Below are positions 38,310 to 46,447 of a stretch of DNA of 62,852 nucleotides, piece by piece. A program made the translations under genes and the position numbers. Source of the stretch: Candidatus Eisenbacteria bacterium (GTDB lineage Bacteria > Desulfobacterota > Binatia > DP-6); contig DATJZY010000103.1 in NCBI GenBank assembly GCA_035577985.1, positions 1-62,852 on the forward strand. Direction: 5' to 3'. Under the pieces are notes generated by a model that made no database searches, had not been told where the DNA came from, and saw nothing but the letters and a program-made list of their open reading frames with translations. Numbering within the stretch: position 1 is the first letter of the stretch; the number at the start of each line of letters is the position of its first letter.

Positions 38310-38996
38310 CTAGTCGCGCAGGTAGTGGCAGGTGTAGCCGTCCGGGTGCTTCTGCAGGTAGTCCTGGTGGTACTCCTCGGCGGGCGTGAACGGACCGGCC
38401 GCGACGATCTCGGTGACGATCGGCGCCGGCCACCTGCCGCTCGCGTCGACGCGCGCCTTCACGCGCTCGGCGACGGTGCGCTGGGCGTCGGAGGTGACGA
38501 AGATCGCGGAGCGATACTGCGAGCCGACGTCGTTACCCTGGCGGTTCTTCGTGGTGGGATCGTGCATGCGGAAGAACCACTTCTCGAGCAGGTCCTCGTA
38601 CGAGAGCCGCGCGGGATCGAACATGATGCGCACCGCCTCGGCGTGCCCGGTCGTCCCGGTGTGCACGTCGCCGTAGGTCGGGTGCTCGATCGTCCCGCCG
38701 GTGTAGCCGACCTCCGTATCGAGCACGCCGGGAATGCCGCGCAGGATCTCCTCCATGCCCCAGAAGCAGCCGCCGGCGAGGATCGCGGTCTCGGTCGCGG
38801 ACGCGGACGCGCATCCGGCAGCGTCGTTCGCCGTGCACGCGGTGGTTCCGGGGACGCCTGCCGACGCCGTGGGCGCCGCGGTGGCCGTGATCGCCGCGCG
38901 GGTCGGCGCCGTGCGCTCGCCTTCCCGGCAGGCGACGGCGAGCAGCGCCGCGAGCGCGAGGGCCGCGACGGCGCCGAGGGCGCGCGACACGCTCAC
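38310..38996 (-). CDS. msrA: Envelope peptide-methionine (S)-S-oxide reductase
   Basis: MsrA repairs oxidised methionine. The protein of about 228 residues has a lipoprotein signal ending LLAVAC, a Thr/Ala-rich linker, then the MsrA domain with [37 protein letters not shown] and the terminal [20 protein letters not shown]. The catalytic Cys is in GCFWG. Start is GTG 38996, overlapping the SDR stop (GTGA), or GTG 38999. The signal suggests repair of periplasmic or outer-membrane proteins. Confidence 0.92.
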   Translation of the reverse strand: MSVSRALGAVAALALAALLAVACREGERTAPTRAAITATAAPTASAGVPGTTACTANDAAGCASASATETAILAGGCFWGMEEILRGIPGVLDTEVGYTGGTIEHPTYGDVHTGTTGHAEAVRIMFDPARLSYEDLLEKWFFRMHDPTTKNRQGNDVGSQYRSAIFVTSDAQRTVAERVKARVDASGRWPAPIVTEIVAAGPFTPAEEYHQDYLQKHPDGYTCHYLRD

Positions 38997-40486
38997 CACC
39001 GCGTCGGCCTGTAGTCCTTCAGGAACAGGCCCCAGACGTGCTCGCCGGTCTGGAAGCCCGAGAAGATGGGATCCAGGATGCGCGCCGCCCCGTCGACGAC
39101 GTCGAGCGGCGGGACGAAGCCGTGCTCGCTGCGCTTGCGCTCCGCGACGGGCGCAGGATCCTCGTCGGTGATCCAGCCGGTGTCGACGCTGTTCATGTGG
39201 ATGCCGTCCTTGACGTAGTCGGCGGCCGACGTCCGCGTCATCATGTTGAGGGCCGCCTTGGCCATGTTCGTGTGCGGATGCTTGTCGGTCTTGAACGCGC
39301 GGTAGAACTGCCCCTCCATCGCCGACACGTTCACGATGTGCTTGTCGTACGTCCGCTCGCGCAGCATGAGCGCCTTCAGGCGCGCGTTCAGGACGAACGG
39401 CGCGACCGCGTTCACGAGGTGCACCTCCAGCAGCTCGACCGCCGACACCTCGTCGAGCGCCAGGCGCCAGCTGTTGCGATCGCGGAGGTCGACCTGCTGG
39501 AGATCGGCGTCGAGCTCACCGGCGGGGAAGATGTCGTGTCCGCGTCGCAGGTCCTCTTCGAGCAGCGCCACCTGGCTCGCCCGCACCGAGTCGACGAGCG
39601 CGCGGGGCGCCGCCACCCCGGTGGTCCCGCCCAGCCGCTCGTGCCCCTCCAGCAGGCGCTGCTCGGCCATGGGGCGGGAGGCGATCGGCTCGGTCTCCGT
39701 GCGCAGCAGATGATCGTAGAACCCGGCCGGTCGCCGCACGGTCTGGCACGCGTTGTTGACGATGAAGTCGAGGCGATCGAAGCGGGAGATCACCTCGCGG
39801 CAGAACGTCTCGACGCTCGGCGTATGGCGGAGGTCGACGCCGTACACGGCGAGGCGCTCACCCCACTGCGCGAAGTCGGGCTCGCGCGCGTAGCGTTGCG
39901 CGGCATCGCGCGGAAAGCGCGTGGTCGCGATCACCCGCGCGCCGGCGCGCAGCAGCATGATGGCCGCGTGGTACCCGATCTTCACGCGGGCGCCCGTGAC
40001 GAGGGCCACGCGGCCGCGGAGATCGGCCGTCTGATAGCGCTTGCGCCAGTTGAGAGCGGCGCACGGCTCGCAGAGCGAGTCGTAGAAGAAGTGCACCCGC
40101 CGGAACTCCTCCTTGCAGACGTAGCATGTGCGCGCCTCGCGCAGCTCGTCGCTCACGGGCTCGGGCGACGGGAGCTCCGCCGCGCCCGGCCGCGGCGTCG
40201 GGTAGACCGCCGCCCGTCGCAGCGCGCGTGCGCCCGTGCGCTCGAGGACGGCCCCGTCGGTCCGGCGCTGCTCGTCGCGCTCGCGGCGCCGGAAGGCGCG
40301 GGCGAGGCGGCGTCGCGAAACGGGATCGGGACGCGCGATCCGGCCCGCTGCCGTGAGCAATCGCGTGCGCAGGTCGAGATCCAAGAGCGCGAGGAGGCTC
40401 CGGTCGTCGACGATCGCCTCGAGGAGGTCGGTCGCACGCGCGAGCTCCGCGACCCAGTCGGTCTGCGTCGGCACGGGGCGAGCCAC
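38993..40486 (-). CDS. Short-chain dehydrogenase with N-terminal zinc-binding region
   Basis: The 497-residue protein is about twice the usual SDR length. Residues 1-125 form an unfamiliar helical region ending in CYVCKEEF...CEPC, a likely zinc site. The SDR core follows: [19 protein letters not shown] as the nucleotide motif, [13 protein letters not shown] as the NNAG-type motif, and a late [12 protein letters not shown] where the usual YxxxK tyrosine position reads H/N, so catalysis may differ. About 75 residues are inserted between the cofactor and catalytic parts. It is coupled to the methyltransferase gene by TAGTG. The substrate is unknown. Confidence 0.8.
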   Translation of the reverse strand: MARPVPTQTDWVAELARATDLLEAIVDDRSLLALLDLDLRTRLLTAAGRIARPDPVSRRRLARAFRRRERDEQRRTDGAVLERTGARALRRAAVYPTPRPGAAELPSPEPVSDELREARTCYVCKEEFRRVHFFYDSLCEPCAALNWRKRYQTADLRGRVALVTGARVKIGYHAAIMLLRAGARVIATTRFPRDAAQRYAREPDFAQWGERLAVYGVDLRHTPSVETFCREVISRFDRLDFIVNNACQTVRRPAGFYDHLLRTETEPIASRPMAEQRLLEGHERLGGTTGVAAPRALVDSVRASQVALLEEDLRRGHDIFPAGELDADLQQVDLRDRNSWRLALDEVSAVELLEVHLVNAVAPFVLNARLKALMLRERTYDKHIVNVSAMEGQFYRAFKTDKHPHTNMAKAALNMMTRTSAADYVKDGIHMNSVDTGWITDEDPAPVAERKRSEHGFVPPLDVVDGAARILDPIFSGFQTGEHVWGLFLKDYRPTRW

Positions 40487-41256
40487 TACGACACCGGCTT
40501 CACGAATCCCAGCACGAACCGGTCGCTCGTCCCGCGGCGCTCGGCGGCGACGCGCGGCGAGGCGTTCCAGTCGCGGGAGTCCTGAGGATTGCGCAGGAAG
40601 TCGGCTTCCCATGCGAGCTGGAAGCCGGCGGCGCGCACCTCGTCGCGCACGACCGACTCCTCGATGCGGTGGAGCGTCTGGGTCTGCGTCGCGCCGGAAC
40701 CAGCGCCGCCGCTGTGATCGACGACGACGTAGAGGCCGCCCGGCCGGAGCGCCCTGTAGACGGCGCGATTCATCTGCGCCCGGTCGACGCCCATCCACAC
40801 GGTGTCGTGGTAGAAGAGGACGATCAGCACCGCGTCGAGGTCGTGCGCCTCGGGCGGGAGGGGATCCGCGAACTCGCGATCGACCCGCACGACGTTGCGC
40901 ATGACCGGCTTCGCGAGGCGCTCGCTCCAGGGCTTCTCCGCGAACCGCTCGAGGATGAGAGGCGAGTTCTGCCCGTAGACGACGCCGGTCGGCCCGACCG
41001 ACCGCGCGAGCAGCTCGCTGGTGTAGCCGCCGCCCGCCCCGAGCTCAGCCACGTGCTGCCCCGGTCCGACGCGAGCGAACGTGAGCAGCTCGGCGGGGTG
41101 GCGTCCGGCATCGAGCGTGCGGTCGGCCTCCGATCGATCGGGCGCCGAAACGACGGCACGCGCGGCGTCGGACGCGCCCGCCGTCTTCGGCGCGGCCGCC
41201 TGGCGCGAGCAGGCGAGCGAGAGGAGCGCGCAGGCGAGCACCACCGCACGTGACAT
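40486..41256 (-). CDS. Exported SAM-dependent methyltransferase-like lipoprotein
   Basis: The 256-residue protein has a lipoprotein signal ending LLSLAC and a class I methyltransferase fold with HVAELGAGGGYTSELLARSV as the SAM-binding loop and ALRPGGLYVVVDHSGG as strand 5. Predicted exported methyltransferases of this type are known (COG4798-like), but no SAM is expected in the periplasm, so the catalytic status is unclear. ATG 41256 begins the signal peptide. It is the first gene of the minus-strand cluster and lies 64 nt from a divergent promoter. Confidence 0.82.
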   Translation of the reverse strand: MSRAVVLACALLSLACSRQAAAPKTAGASDAARAVVSAPDRSEADRTLDAGRHPAELLTFARVGPGQHVAELGAGGGYTSELLARSVGPTGVVYGQNSPLILERFAEKPWSERLAKPVMRNVVRVDREFADPLPPEAHDLDAVLIVLFYHDTVWMGVDRAQMNRAVYRALRPGGLYVVVDHSGGAGSGATQTQTLHRIEESVVRDEVRAAGFQLAWEADFLRNPQDSRDWNASPRVAAERRGTSDRFVLGFVKPVS

Positions 41257-41319
41257 GGCTCCGCGACGTACCCGATCGTCCGGGAGCACACAACGCGATC
41301 GGCCGGCGGCGAGACCGCC

Positions 41320-41348
41320 TCGACACGCCCCGGACCGCCGGATAAGGT
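41320..41348 (+). promoter_or_regulatory. Putative promoter for the antiporter riboswitch
   Basis: TCGACA (41320-41325), 17 bp and TAAGGT (41343-41348). The predicted start at about 41355 coincides with the first base of the yybP-ykoY-like structure, which supports both calls. Confidence 0.5.
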
Positions 41349-41355
41349 CGCCCCT

Positions 41356-41462
41356 GCGATAGGGGAGTAGATCACCCGCCGGTTCGGCGTGTCGTCATCA
41401 CGGTCGCTCGCGCGGCCCGGTACGCCGGTAGAGGGCACGCCCTCCGGATCGAGACCTCTCGC
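41356..41462 (+). ncRNA. yybP-ykoY-type (Mn2+) riboswitch
   Basis: The leader contains AGGGGAGTAG at 41361-41370, GTCGTCATCACGG at 41391-41403, the CCCGGTACGCCGG segment at 41416-41428 and GAGACCTCTCGC closing P1. These are the conserved loop and junction elements of the yybP-ykoY family, which binds manganese and controls Mn exporters. GGGAGG 9 nt before the ATG follows directly, so control is probably of translation. The downstream cation antiporter fits. Confidence 0.75.
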
Positions 41463-41488
41463 GAAATCGTCGCGGGAGGTTCGTTTCG

Positions 41489-42736
41489 ATGGGACACATG
41501 GTGTCACTGCTGCTGGCTTCGGGGCTCGCCCTGCAATGGCTCGTGCTGCGCGCGCTGGGGCTCCACCTGCCCCCGGGGCTGGAGGCGTTCGCCTCCGGGC
41601 TCGCCATCTTCGGCGCAGCGTTCCTGCTCTCGTGGGCCGCGGAGGTGGCGCAGCTCGACGTCCCGCGCGGCGTCGCGCTGGCCGGGCTCGCCGTCATCGC
41701 GGTGCTCCCCGAGTACGCGGTGGACCTCTATCTCGCCTGGCAGGCCGCGCGCGATCCCGCCTACGTCGGTTACGCGACCGCGAACATGACGGGCGCGAAC
41801 CGCCTGCTGATCGGCGTCGGTTGGGCGTCGCTCGTCTTCGTCCTGTGGGCGCGGAGCCGGGGCGCGTCGCGCGAGATCGTCCTCCGTCCCGCGCAATCGG
41901 CCGAGATCCTGGCCCTGCTGGTCGCGACCCTCTACGCGCTCGTGATCCCACTCAAGGCGACGCTCTCGCTCCTCGACACCGTCGTCCTGCTCGCCATCTT
42001 CGCGTGGTACACCCGCACGCTGCTGCGCCAACCCGTCGAGGCGCCGCACCTGGTCGGCCCGCCGCTCCTGATCGCGCGGCTCTCGGCCGGACGCAGGCGT
42101 GCGGTCATCGTCGCCATGTTCCTCGGCTCGGCGCTCGCGATCTTCGCGGCGGCCGAGCCGTTCGCCGAATCGCTCATCACCATCGGCCGATCGCTGGCGG
42201 TGCCGGAGTATCTGCTCATCCAGTGGCTGGCGCCGCTCGCCTCCGAGGCGCCCGAGTTCATCGTGGCGATCCTCTTCGTGCTGCGCGGGGCCGCGACCGA
42301 GGGGTTGAGCGTGCTCCTGTCGTCGAAGGTGAACCAATGGACGCTGCTCGTGGGTGCGCTGCCGCTCGCCTACGGGATCTCGCTGGGGCGGCTGGATCCG
42401 ATGCCGCTCACCGCGACGCAGGCGCGCGAGATCTTCCTCACTGCCGCGCAGTCGGGTCTGGCGGTCGTGATGCTCGCGTCGTTCGCCCTGTCGGTGCGGG
42501 AGGGCGCCATGCTCTTCGTCCTGTTCTCCGTGCAGGTGGCGACCCAGCTCGTCCCCGAGATCGCGCCGTCCCTGTTCGCGAACCCGCGCGAGTTCGAGGC
42601 CCAGGCCGGCTACGCCTTCGCCTGCGGCTACGTCGTGCTCTCGCTCGCCTGGCTCGCGAACCGCGCGACCCGGCGCGGGCTCGCGAGCCTCGTCGCCACG
42701 CGGGCGAGGGTTGCGGAAGGCGGAGATGCTGCATGA
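41489..42736 (+). CDS. Cation antiporter of the CaCA (Na/Ca exchanger-like) family
   Basis: The 415-residue protein has about eleven transmembrane helices in two inverted halves. The alpha repeats are visible as VLPEYAVDLYLAWQAA with ATANMTGANRLLIG and as APEFIVAILFVLRG with SSKVNQWTLLVG, retaining the Pro-Glu acidic residues but with divergent Asn-rich motifs. The preceding Mn-type riboswitch suggests it exports manganese or a related divalent cation rather than calcium. GGGAGG lies 9 nt before ATG 41489. Confidence 0.83.
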   Translation: MGHMVSLLLASGLALQWLVLRALGLHLPPGLEAFASGLAIFGAAFLLSWAAEVAQLDVPRGVALAGLAVIAVLPEYAVDLYLAWQAARDPAYVGYATANMTGANRLLIGVGWASLVFVLWARSRGASREIVLRPAQSAEILALLVATLYALVIPLKATLSLLDTVVLLAIFAWYTRTLLRQPVEAPHLVGPPLLIARLSAGRRRAVIVAMFLGSALAIFAAAEPFAESLITIGRSLAVPEYLLIQWLAPLASEAPEFIVAILFVLRGAATEGLSVLLSSKVNQWTLLVGALPLAYGISLGRLDPMPLTATQAREIFLTAAQSGLAVVMLASFALSVREGAMLFVLFSVQVATQLVPEIAPSLFANPREFEAQAGYAFACGYVVLSLAWLANRATRRGLASLVATRARVAEGGDAA

Positions 42737-42903
42737 CCGGCGCAGGGCGGCGACGGCTCGACCGCTGGTGCGGCGCGGCGCTGGTCGGCGTCGGCTCGTT
42801 CGCGATGCTGCACCCCGAGCTTCCGAGCGGACCATCGCTGATCCTGCTGGGCGTCGCGGTGATCGAGCGCGGTGGCTGGACCCGGCGCACCGCACAGGTT
42901 TGA
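42733..42903 (+). CDS. Small membrane protein coupled to the antiporter
   Basis: A 56-residue protein with one hydrophobic hairpin (CGAALVGVGSFAMLHPEL and PSLILLGVAVIERGGW) begins on the antiporter stop codon (ATGA). I do not recognise a family. Its tight coupling suggests an accessory subunit of the antiporter. Its end overlaps the -35 box of the next promoter. Confidence 0.6.
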   Translation: MTGAGRRRLDRWCGAALVGVGSFAMLHPELPSGPSLILLGVAVIERGGWTRRTAQV

Positions 42904-42928
42904 CAGGGCTTCGCCTTTCGGGTTACCT
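42900..42928 (+). promoter_or_regulatory. Putative promoter for the SAM riboswitch operon
   Basis: A perfect TTGACA (42900-42905) is followed after 17 bp by TTACCT (42923-42928), or after 18 bp by TACCTC. Predicted transcription starts near 42935, about 25 nt before the riboswitch P1. Confidence 0.5.
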
Positions 42929-42958
42929 CGACCGAAGAGACGAGACGACTCCCACATA

Positions 42959-43074
42959 CCTTATCCAGAGTGGCGGAGGGATCGGCCCTGCGAAGCCACA
43001 GCAACCGGTTTCGGGACACAACGAAACGCTGGTGCTAAGTCCGACGAGAGGCGCGAGCCTCGAGGAAGATAAGG
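42959..43074 (+). ncRNA. SAM-I riboswitch (S-box)
   Basis: P1 is a perfect 7-bp pair (42959-42965 with 43068-43074). Conserved S-box segments are CTTATCCAGAG, GGCGGAGGGATCGGCCCT, GAAGCCACAGCAACC and GGTGCTAAGTCC in the right order. SAM binding would favour the terminator that follows. The family normally controls methionine, cysteine and SAM genes, which points to the role of the downstream operon. Confidence 0.93.
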
Positions 43075-43093
43075 AAGCGCAGCGCCCTGGACG

Positions 43094-43131
43094 ACCCCTC
43101 TCCCCCCTTTCGGTTGGAGTGGGGTTTTTTT
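43094..43131 (+). terminator. Riboswitch-controlled intrinsic terminator
   Basis: A 10-bp stem with one mismatch (43094-43103 with 43116-43125) is followed by seven T residues ending 6 nt before the ATG of the next gene. The 3' arm contains GGAG, so the hairpin may also hide a ribosome binding site. Confidence 0.85.
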
Positions 43132-43137
43132 GTTGCC

Positions 43138-43866
43138 ATGAGCGTGCGAAACGAACCATCGACGTCGAGCGGGATCCGGGCCCTGGTGATCGGGGTGGGC
43201 GGGCTCGGCTGCTCGGCCGCGCTCGCCCTCGCGCGCGGCGGCGTCGGCACGATCGGCCTCGTCGACCCCGACGTCGTCGACGTCTCGAACCTGCCCCGCC
43301 AGCCGCTCTACGACGACGCGGCCATCGGACGCCCGAAGGTCGACGTCGCCGCCGAGCGCCTGGGCCAGATCGCGCCGGGCCTGCGCATCGACACGCTGCA
43401 GGCGCGCTTCACCGAACGCGACGCGGGCCGGCTCGCCGGCTTCCACGTCGTCCTCGACGGTACGGACTCGATCGCCTCGAAGTTCGTCGTGAGCGACGCC
43501 GCGGTCGCGGCGCGCGTGCCGCTCGTCCACGCCGGCGCGATCGATTTCCGCGCCCAGCTCCTGACGGTCCTCCCCGGCGTCACGGCCTGCTACCGCTGCA
43601 TCTTCGAGGAGGCGCCGCCCGACGGCGACCTCGCCCCGTGCCAGGACTCGGGCATCCTGGGGCCGGTCGTCGCGCTCGCCGGCTCGCTGCAGGCGACCGA
43701 GGCCCTGCGCCTCGTCGCCGGCGAGGCGCCGCTCTTCGCCGACCGTCTGCTCTCGATCGATCTTCGCACGGGGAGGTGGCGCAGCGTTCGCGTCGCCCGC
43801 TCCCCGCGCTGCGCCGCATGCGGCGCCACGCACGAGCGTGACGCCGCCAGAAGGAGTGCTCCATGA
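43138..43866 (+). CDS. E1-like adenylyltransferase for sulfur carrier (ThiF/MoeB/HesA family)
   Basis: Such enzymes adenylate the C-terminal glycine of a ubiquitin-like carrier before sulfur transfer. The 242-residue product has VIGVGGLGCSAALALARGGV and LVDPDVVDVSNLPRQPLYDD (ATP site with the catalytic Arg region), DGTDSIASKF, and zinc cysteines CYRC and CAAC. It is the first gene after the SAM riboswitch, 4-nt coupled to the PLP enzyme gene, and the carrier is two genes on. There are no molybdopterin or thiamine genes nearby, so a role in amino acid sulfur transfer is more likely. Confidence 0.9.
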   Translation: MSVRNEPSTSSGIRALVIGVGGLGCSAALALARGGVGTIGLVDPDVVDVSNLPRQPLYDDAAIGRPKVDVAAERLGQIAPGLRIDTLQARFTERDAGRLAGFHVVLDGTDSIASKFVVSDAAVAARVPLVHAGAIDFRAQLLTVLPGVTACYRCIFEEAPPDGDLAPCQDSGILGPVVALAGSLQATEALRLVAGEAPLFADRLLSIDLRTGRWRSVRVARSPRCAACGATHERDAARRSAP

Positions 43867-45119
43867 GCTTCGTGAAGGGTCTTCGATGTCGTGAGTGCGG
43901 GGGCGAGACGCCCGTTGCGCCGCTGCACGTCTGCGAGACGTGCTTCGGTCCGCTCGAGGTGGTCTACGACTACGACGGCATCAAGCGCGTGCTGACGCGC
44001 GAGGTGATCGAGTCGCGGCCCCGCAACCTGTGGCGCTATCGCGAGCTGCTGCCGGTCGAGCGCGAGCCGCACGTCGGGCTGTGGTCCGGCATGACGCCGC
44101 TCGTCCGCGCCGAGCGTCTGGGCGCGATCCTCGGCGTGAAGGAGCTGTACGTGAAGGACGACTCGGTGAACCACCCGACCTTCTCGTACAAGGATCGCGT
44201 CGTCTCGGTCGCGATCTCGAAGGCGATGGAGTTCGGCTTCGACACCGTGTCGTGCGCGTCGACCGGCAACCTCGCGAACTCGGTCTCGGCCCACGCCGCG
44301 CGCGCCGGGCTCAACTGCTACATCTTCATCCCCGACGACCTCGAGCAGGGCAAGGTCATCGGCTCGACCATCTACGGCCCGCGCGCGGTCGCGGTGCGCG
44401 GCAACTACGACGACGTGAACCGCCTGTGCAGCGAGATCGCCGACAAGTACGGCTGGGCCTTCGTCAACATCAACATGCGGCCGTACTACACCGAGGGCGC
44501 CAAGACCTACGGCTTCGAGGTCGCGGAGCAGCTCGGCTGGAAGCTCCCGAAGCACATCATCGTCCCGACGGCGGGTGGCACGATCCTCCCGAAGGTCGCC
44601 AAGGGCTTCAAGGAGCTCCGCGACCTGGGCCTCGTCGACGGCGACTTCAAGATCTACTCGGCGCAGGCGGGCGGCTGCGCGCCGGTCGTCCAGGCGATCC
44701 ACAAGCAGACCGACCTCATCGCGCCCGTGAAGCCGAACACGATCGCCAAGTCGATCGCGATCGGGAATCCGGCCGACGGCTTCTACGTCCTGAAGGCCGT
44801 GCGTGAGTCGGGCGGCTGGGGCGAGTCGGTGACCGACCAGGAGATCGTGGAAGGCATCCAGCTCCTCGCCCGCACCGAGGGCATCTTCACGGAGCCCGCC
44901 GGCGGCACCACCGTCGCGGTGACGAAGAAGCTGATCGCGCTCGGCCGCATCCCGCGCGACGAGTCGATCGTCATCAGCGTCACGGGCAACGGCTACAAGA
45001 CGCTCGAGGCGGTGCTCGACACGGTCGAGCAGCCGTTCCGCATCCCGGCGCGCCTCGGCGACTTCGACGCGCTCTTCGAGCGGCTGCGCGGCGCCGTGCC
45101 CGAGGCGTCGGCGGGTTGA
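43863..45119 (+). CDS. thrC: Threonine-synthase-like PLP enzyme, possible homocysteine synthase
   Basis: The 418-residue product has an N-terminal zinc ribbon (CRECGG...CETCFG) and a fold-type II PLP core with the lysine in HPTFSYKDRVVSVAISKA near residue 113, the STGNLANSVSAHAA loop and a late SVTGNGYKT. Canonical ThrC has NPTGSFKDR; here it is HPTFSYKDR. ThrC makes threonine from O-phosphohomoserine. In this SAM-controlled operon, next to a sulfur carrier, an alternative is sulfhydrylation of O-phosphohomoserine to homocysteine; that is inference. AAGGAG precedes the ATG. Confidence 0.85.
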   Translation: MSFVKGLRCRECGGETPVAPLHVCETCFGPLEVVYDYDGIKRVLTREVIESRPRNLWRYRELLPVEREPHVGLWSGMTPLVRAERLGAILGVKELYVKDDSVNHPTFSYKDRVVSVAISKAMEFGFDTVSCASTGNLANSVSAHAARAGLNCYIFIPDDLEQGKVIGSTIYGPRAVAVRGNYDDVNRLCSEIADKYGWAFVNINMRPYYTEGAKTYGFEVAEQLGWKLPKHIIVPTAGGTILPKVAKGFKELRDLGLVDGDFKIYSAQAGGCAPVVQAIHKQTDLIAPVKPNTIAKSIAIGNPADGFYVLKAVRESGGWGESVTDQEIVEGIQLLARTEGIFTEPAGGTTVAVTKKLIALGRIPRDESIVISVTGNGYKTLEAVLDTVEQPFRIPARLGDFDALFERLRGAVPEASAG

Positions 45120-45177
45120 CACAGGTGCCCCCGACCGAGTGAAACGCACAGGCAACCCCGAAGGAGGACCCAAGACC

Positions 45178-45453
45178 ATGGCTCAGGTGAGAGTTCCGAC
45201 CCCGCTCCGCAAGTACACCGGCGGCGCGGAGGCGGTGCAGGCGGACGGCAGCACGGTCGCGGCGCTGGTCGCCGACCTCGACAAGCGACACCCCGGCATC
45301 AAGGACCGGATCTGCGACGAGAACGGCGCCGTGCGGCGGTTCGTCAACATCTTCGTCAACGGAGAGGACATCCGCTTCCTGCAGAACCTCGAGACGCCGG
45401 TGAAGCCGGCCGACGAGGTCTCCGTCGTCCCGGCGATCGCCGGCGGCTGCTAG
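45178..45453 (+). CDS. Ubiquitin-like sulfur carrier protein (CysO/MoaD/ThiS family) ending GGC
   Basis: The 91-residue protein has the beta-grasp pattern of CysO: VRVPTPLRKYTGG, VAALVADLDKRHPGIKDRI, RRFVNIFVNGEDIRF and EVSVVPAIAGGC. The closest family image is mycobacterial CysO, which gives sulfide to CysM. The C-terminus should be a bare Gly-Gly for adenylation; here one Cys follows, so a protease would have to remove it. A strong AAGGAGGA precedes ATG 45178; the frame opens earlier at 45139. Confidence 0.9.
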   Translation: MAQVRVPTPLRKYTGGAEAVQADGSTVAALVADLDKRHPGIKDRICDENGAVRRFVNIFVNGEDIRFLQNLETPVKPADEVSVVPAIAGGC

Positions 45454-45466
45454 CTCCGCCGCACGC

Positions 45467-46447
45467 ATGAGCACGCTCGCCGCACAGGCCGGCCGAGCCC
45501 GCGCGAGCGGGAGGCCGGACGGGCCCGGCGCAGCGCGGTCGGTCCTCGACCTGATCGGCAACACGCCGCTGGTCGAGATCCGGGTGGTGCGCGACGGCGT
45601 CCCGCCCGGCGTCCGCGTGCTCGCGAAGCTCGAGGGCTTCAATCCCGGCGGCTCGGTGAAGGACCGCCCGGCCAAGAAGATGATCGAGGCCGGCATCGCC
45701 GACGGGAAGCTCGTTCCCGGCAAGACCATCCTCGACTCGACCTCCGGCAATACGGGCATCGGCTTGGCCATGGTCGGCGCGGCGCTCGGCTACGCCGTGA
45801 AGCTCGTCATGCCCGAGAACGTCTCGACCGAGCGCAAGCGCGTGATCACGGCCTACGGCGCGGAGATCGTGTTCAGCGATCCGCTCGAAGGATCCGACGG
45901 CGCGATCCGCCTGTGCCGGCAGGTCCTGGCCGAGGATCCGGAGCGCTACTTCAAGCCCGACCAGTACAACAATCCGGCGAACCCCCTCGCCCACTACGAG
46001 GGGACCGGTCCCGAGATCTGGCGGCAGACCGACGGCGAGGTGACGCACGTGATTGCGGCCATCGGGACGAGCGGCACCATCATGGGAGTCGGCCGCTTCA
46101 TGAAGGAGAAGAATCCGGCCGTGCAGGTGATCGCCGCCGAGCCCGAGGACGCCTTCCACGGCCTCGAGGGCCTGAAGCACATGGCCACCTCGATCGTGCC
46201 GGGGATCTACGAGGAGCACGAGCTCGACCGGAAGATCGGAATCGCCACCGACGACGCGTACAACATGGTGTACCGTCTCGGCCGCGAGGAAGGCATCCTC
46301 GTGGGACAGTCCTGCGGCGCCGCGCACCTGGCGGCGCTCGAAGTTGCGCGCACGCTCACTGCAGGTACGATCGTCGAGATCTTCCCCGATTTCGGCGACC
46401 GCTACCTCTCGACGAATTTGTGGATGGGATGGCAAAAACTTCCGTGA
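45467..46447 (+). CDS. Cysteine synthase family PLP enzyme (CysM-like)
   Basis: The 326-residue protein is a fold-type II PLP enzyme with the lysine in NPGGSVKDRPAKKMIEAG near residue 65, the STSGNTGIGLAMVGAALGY loop and the PLP-phosphate site IGTSGTIMGVGRFM. The VKDRPA segment resembles CysM that uses O-phosphoserine and CysO thiocarboxylate. The carrier gene lies immediately upstream by 13 nt. It would make cysteine, or another thiol amino acid, from the carrier's sulfur. Confidence 0.88.
   Translation: MSTLAAQAGRARASGRPDGPGAARSVLDLIGNTPLVEIRVVRDGVPPGVRVLAKLEGFNPGGSVKDRPAKKMIEAGIADGKLVPGKTILDSTSGNTGIGLAMVGAALGYAVKLVMPENVSTERKRVITAYGAEIVFSDPLEGSDGAIRLCRQVLAEDPERYFKPDQYNNPANPLAHYEGTGPEIWRQTDGEVTHVIAAIGTSGTIMGVGRFMKEKNPAVQVIAAEPEDAFHGLEGLKHMATSIVPGIYEEHELDRKIGIATDDAYNMVYRLGREEGILVGQSCGAAHLAALEVARTLTAGTIVEIFPDFGDRYLSTNLWMGWQKLP

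Noticed and set aside
45115..45144. A TTGACA just after the thrC-like gene that might start a carrier-gene promoter.
   Set aside because: No acceptable -10 box lies 16-18 bp downstream. The gene is close enough to be read from the riboswitch promoter.
45178..45453. The ubiquitin-like carrier as a molybdopterin synthase subunit (MoaD) or ThiS.
   Set aside because: No moaA, moaC, moaE, thiG or thiC gene is nearby. PLP enzymes and a SAM riboswitch flank it, and the sequence pattern is closest to CysO.
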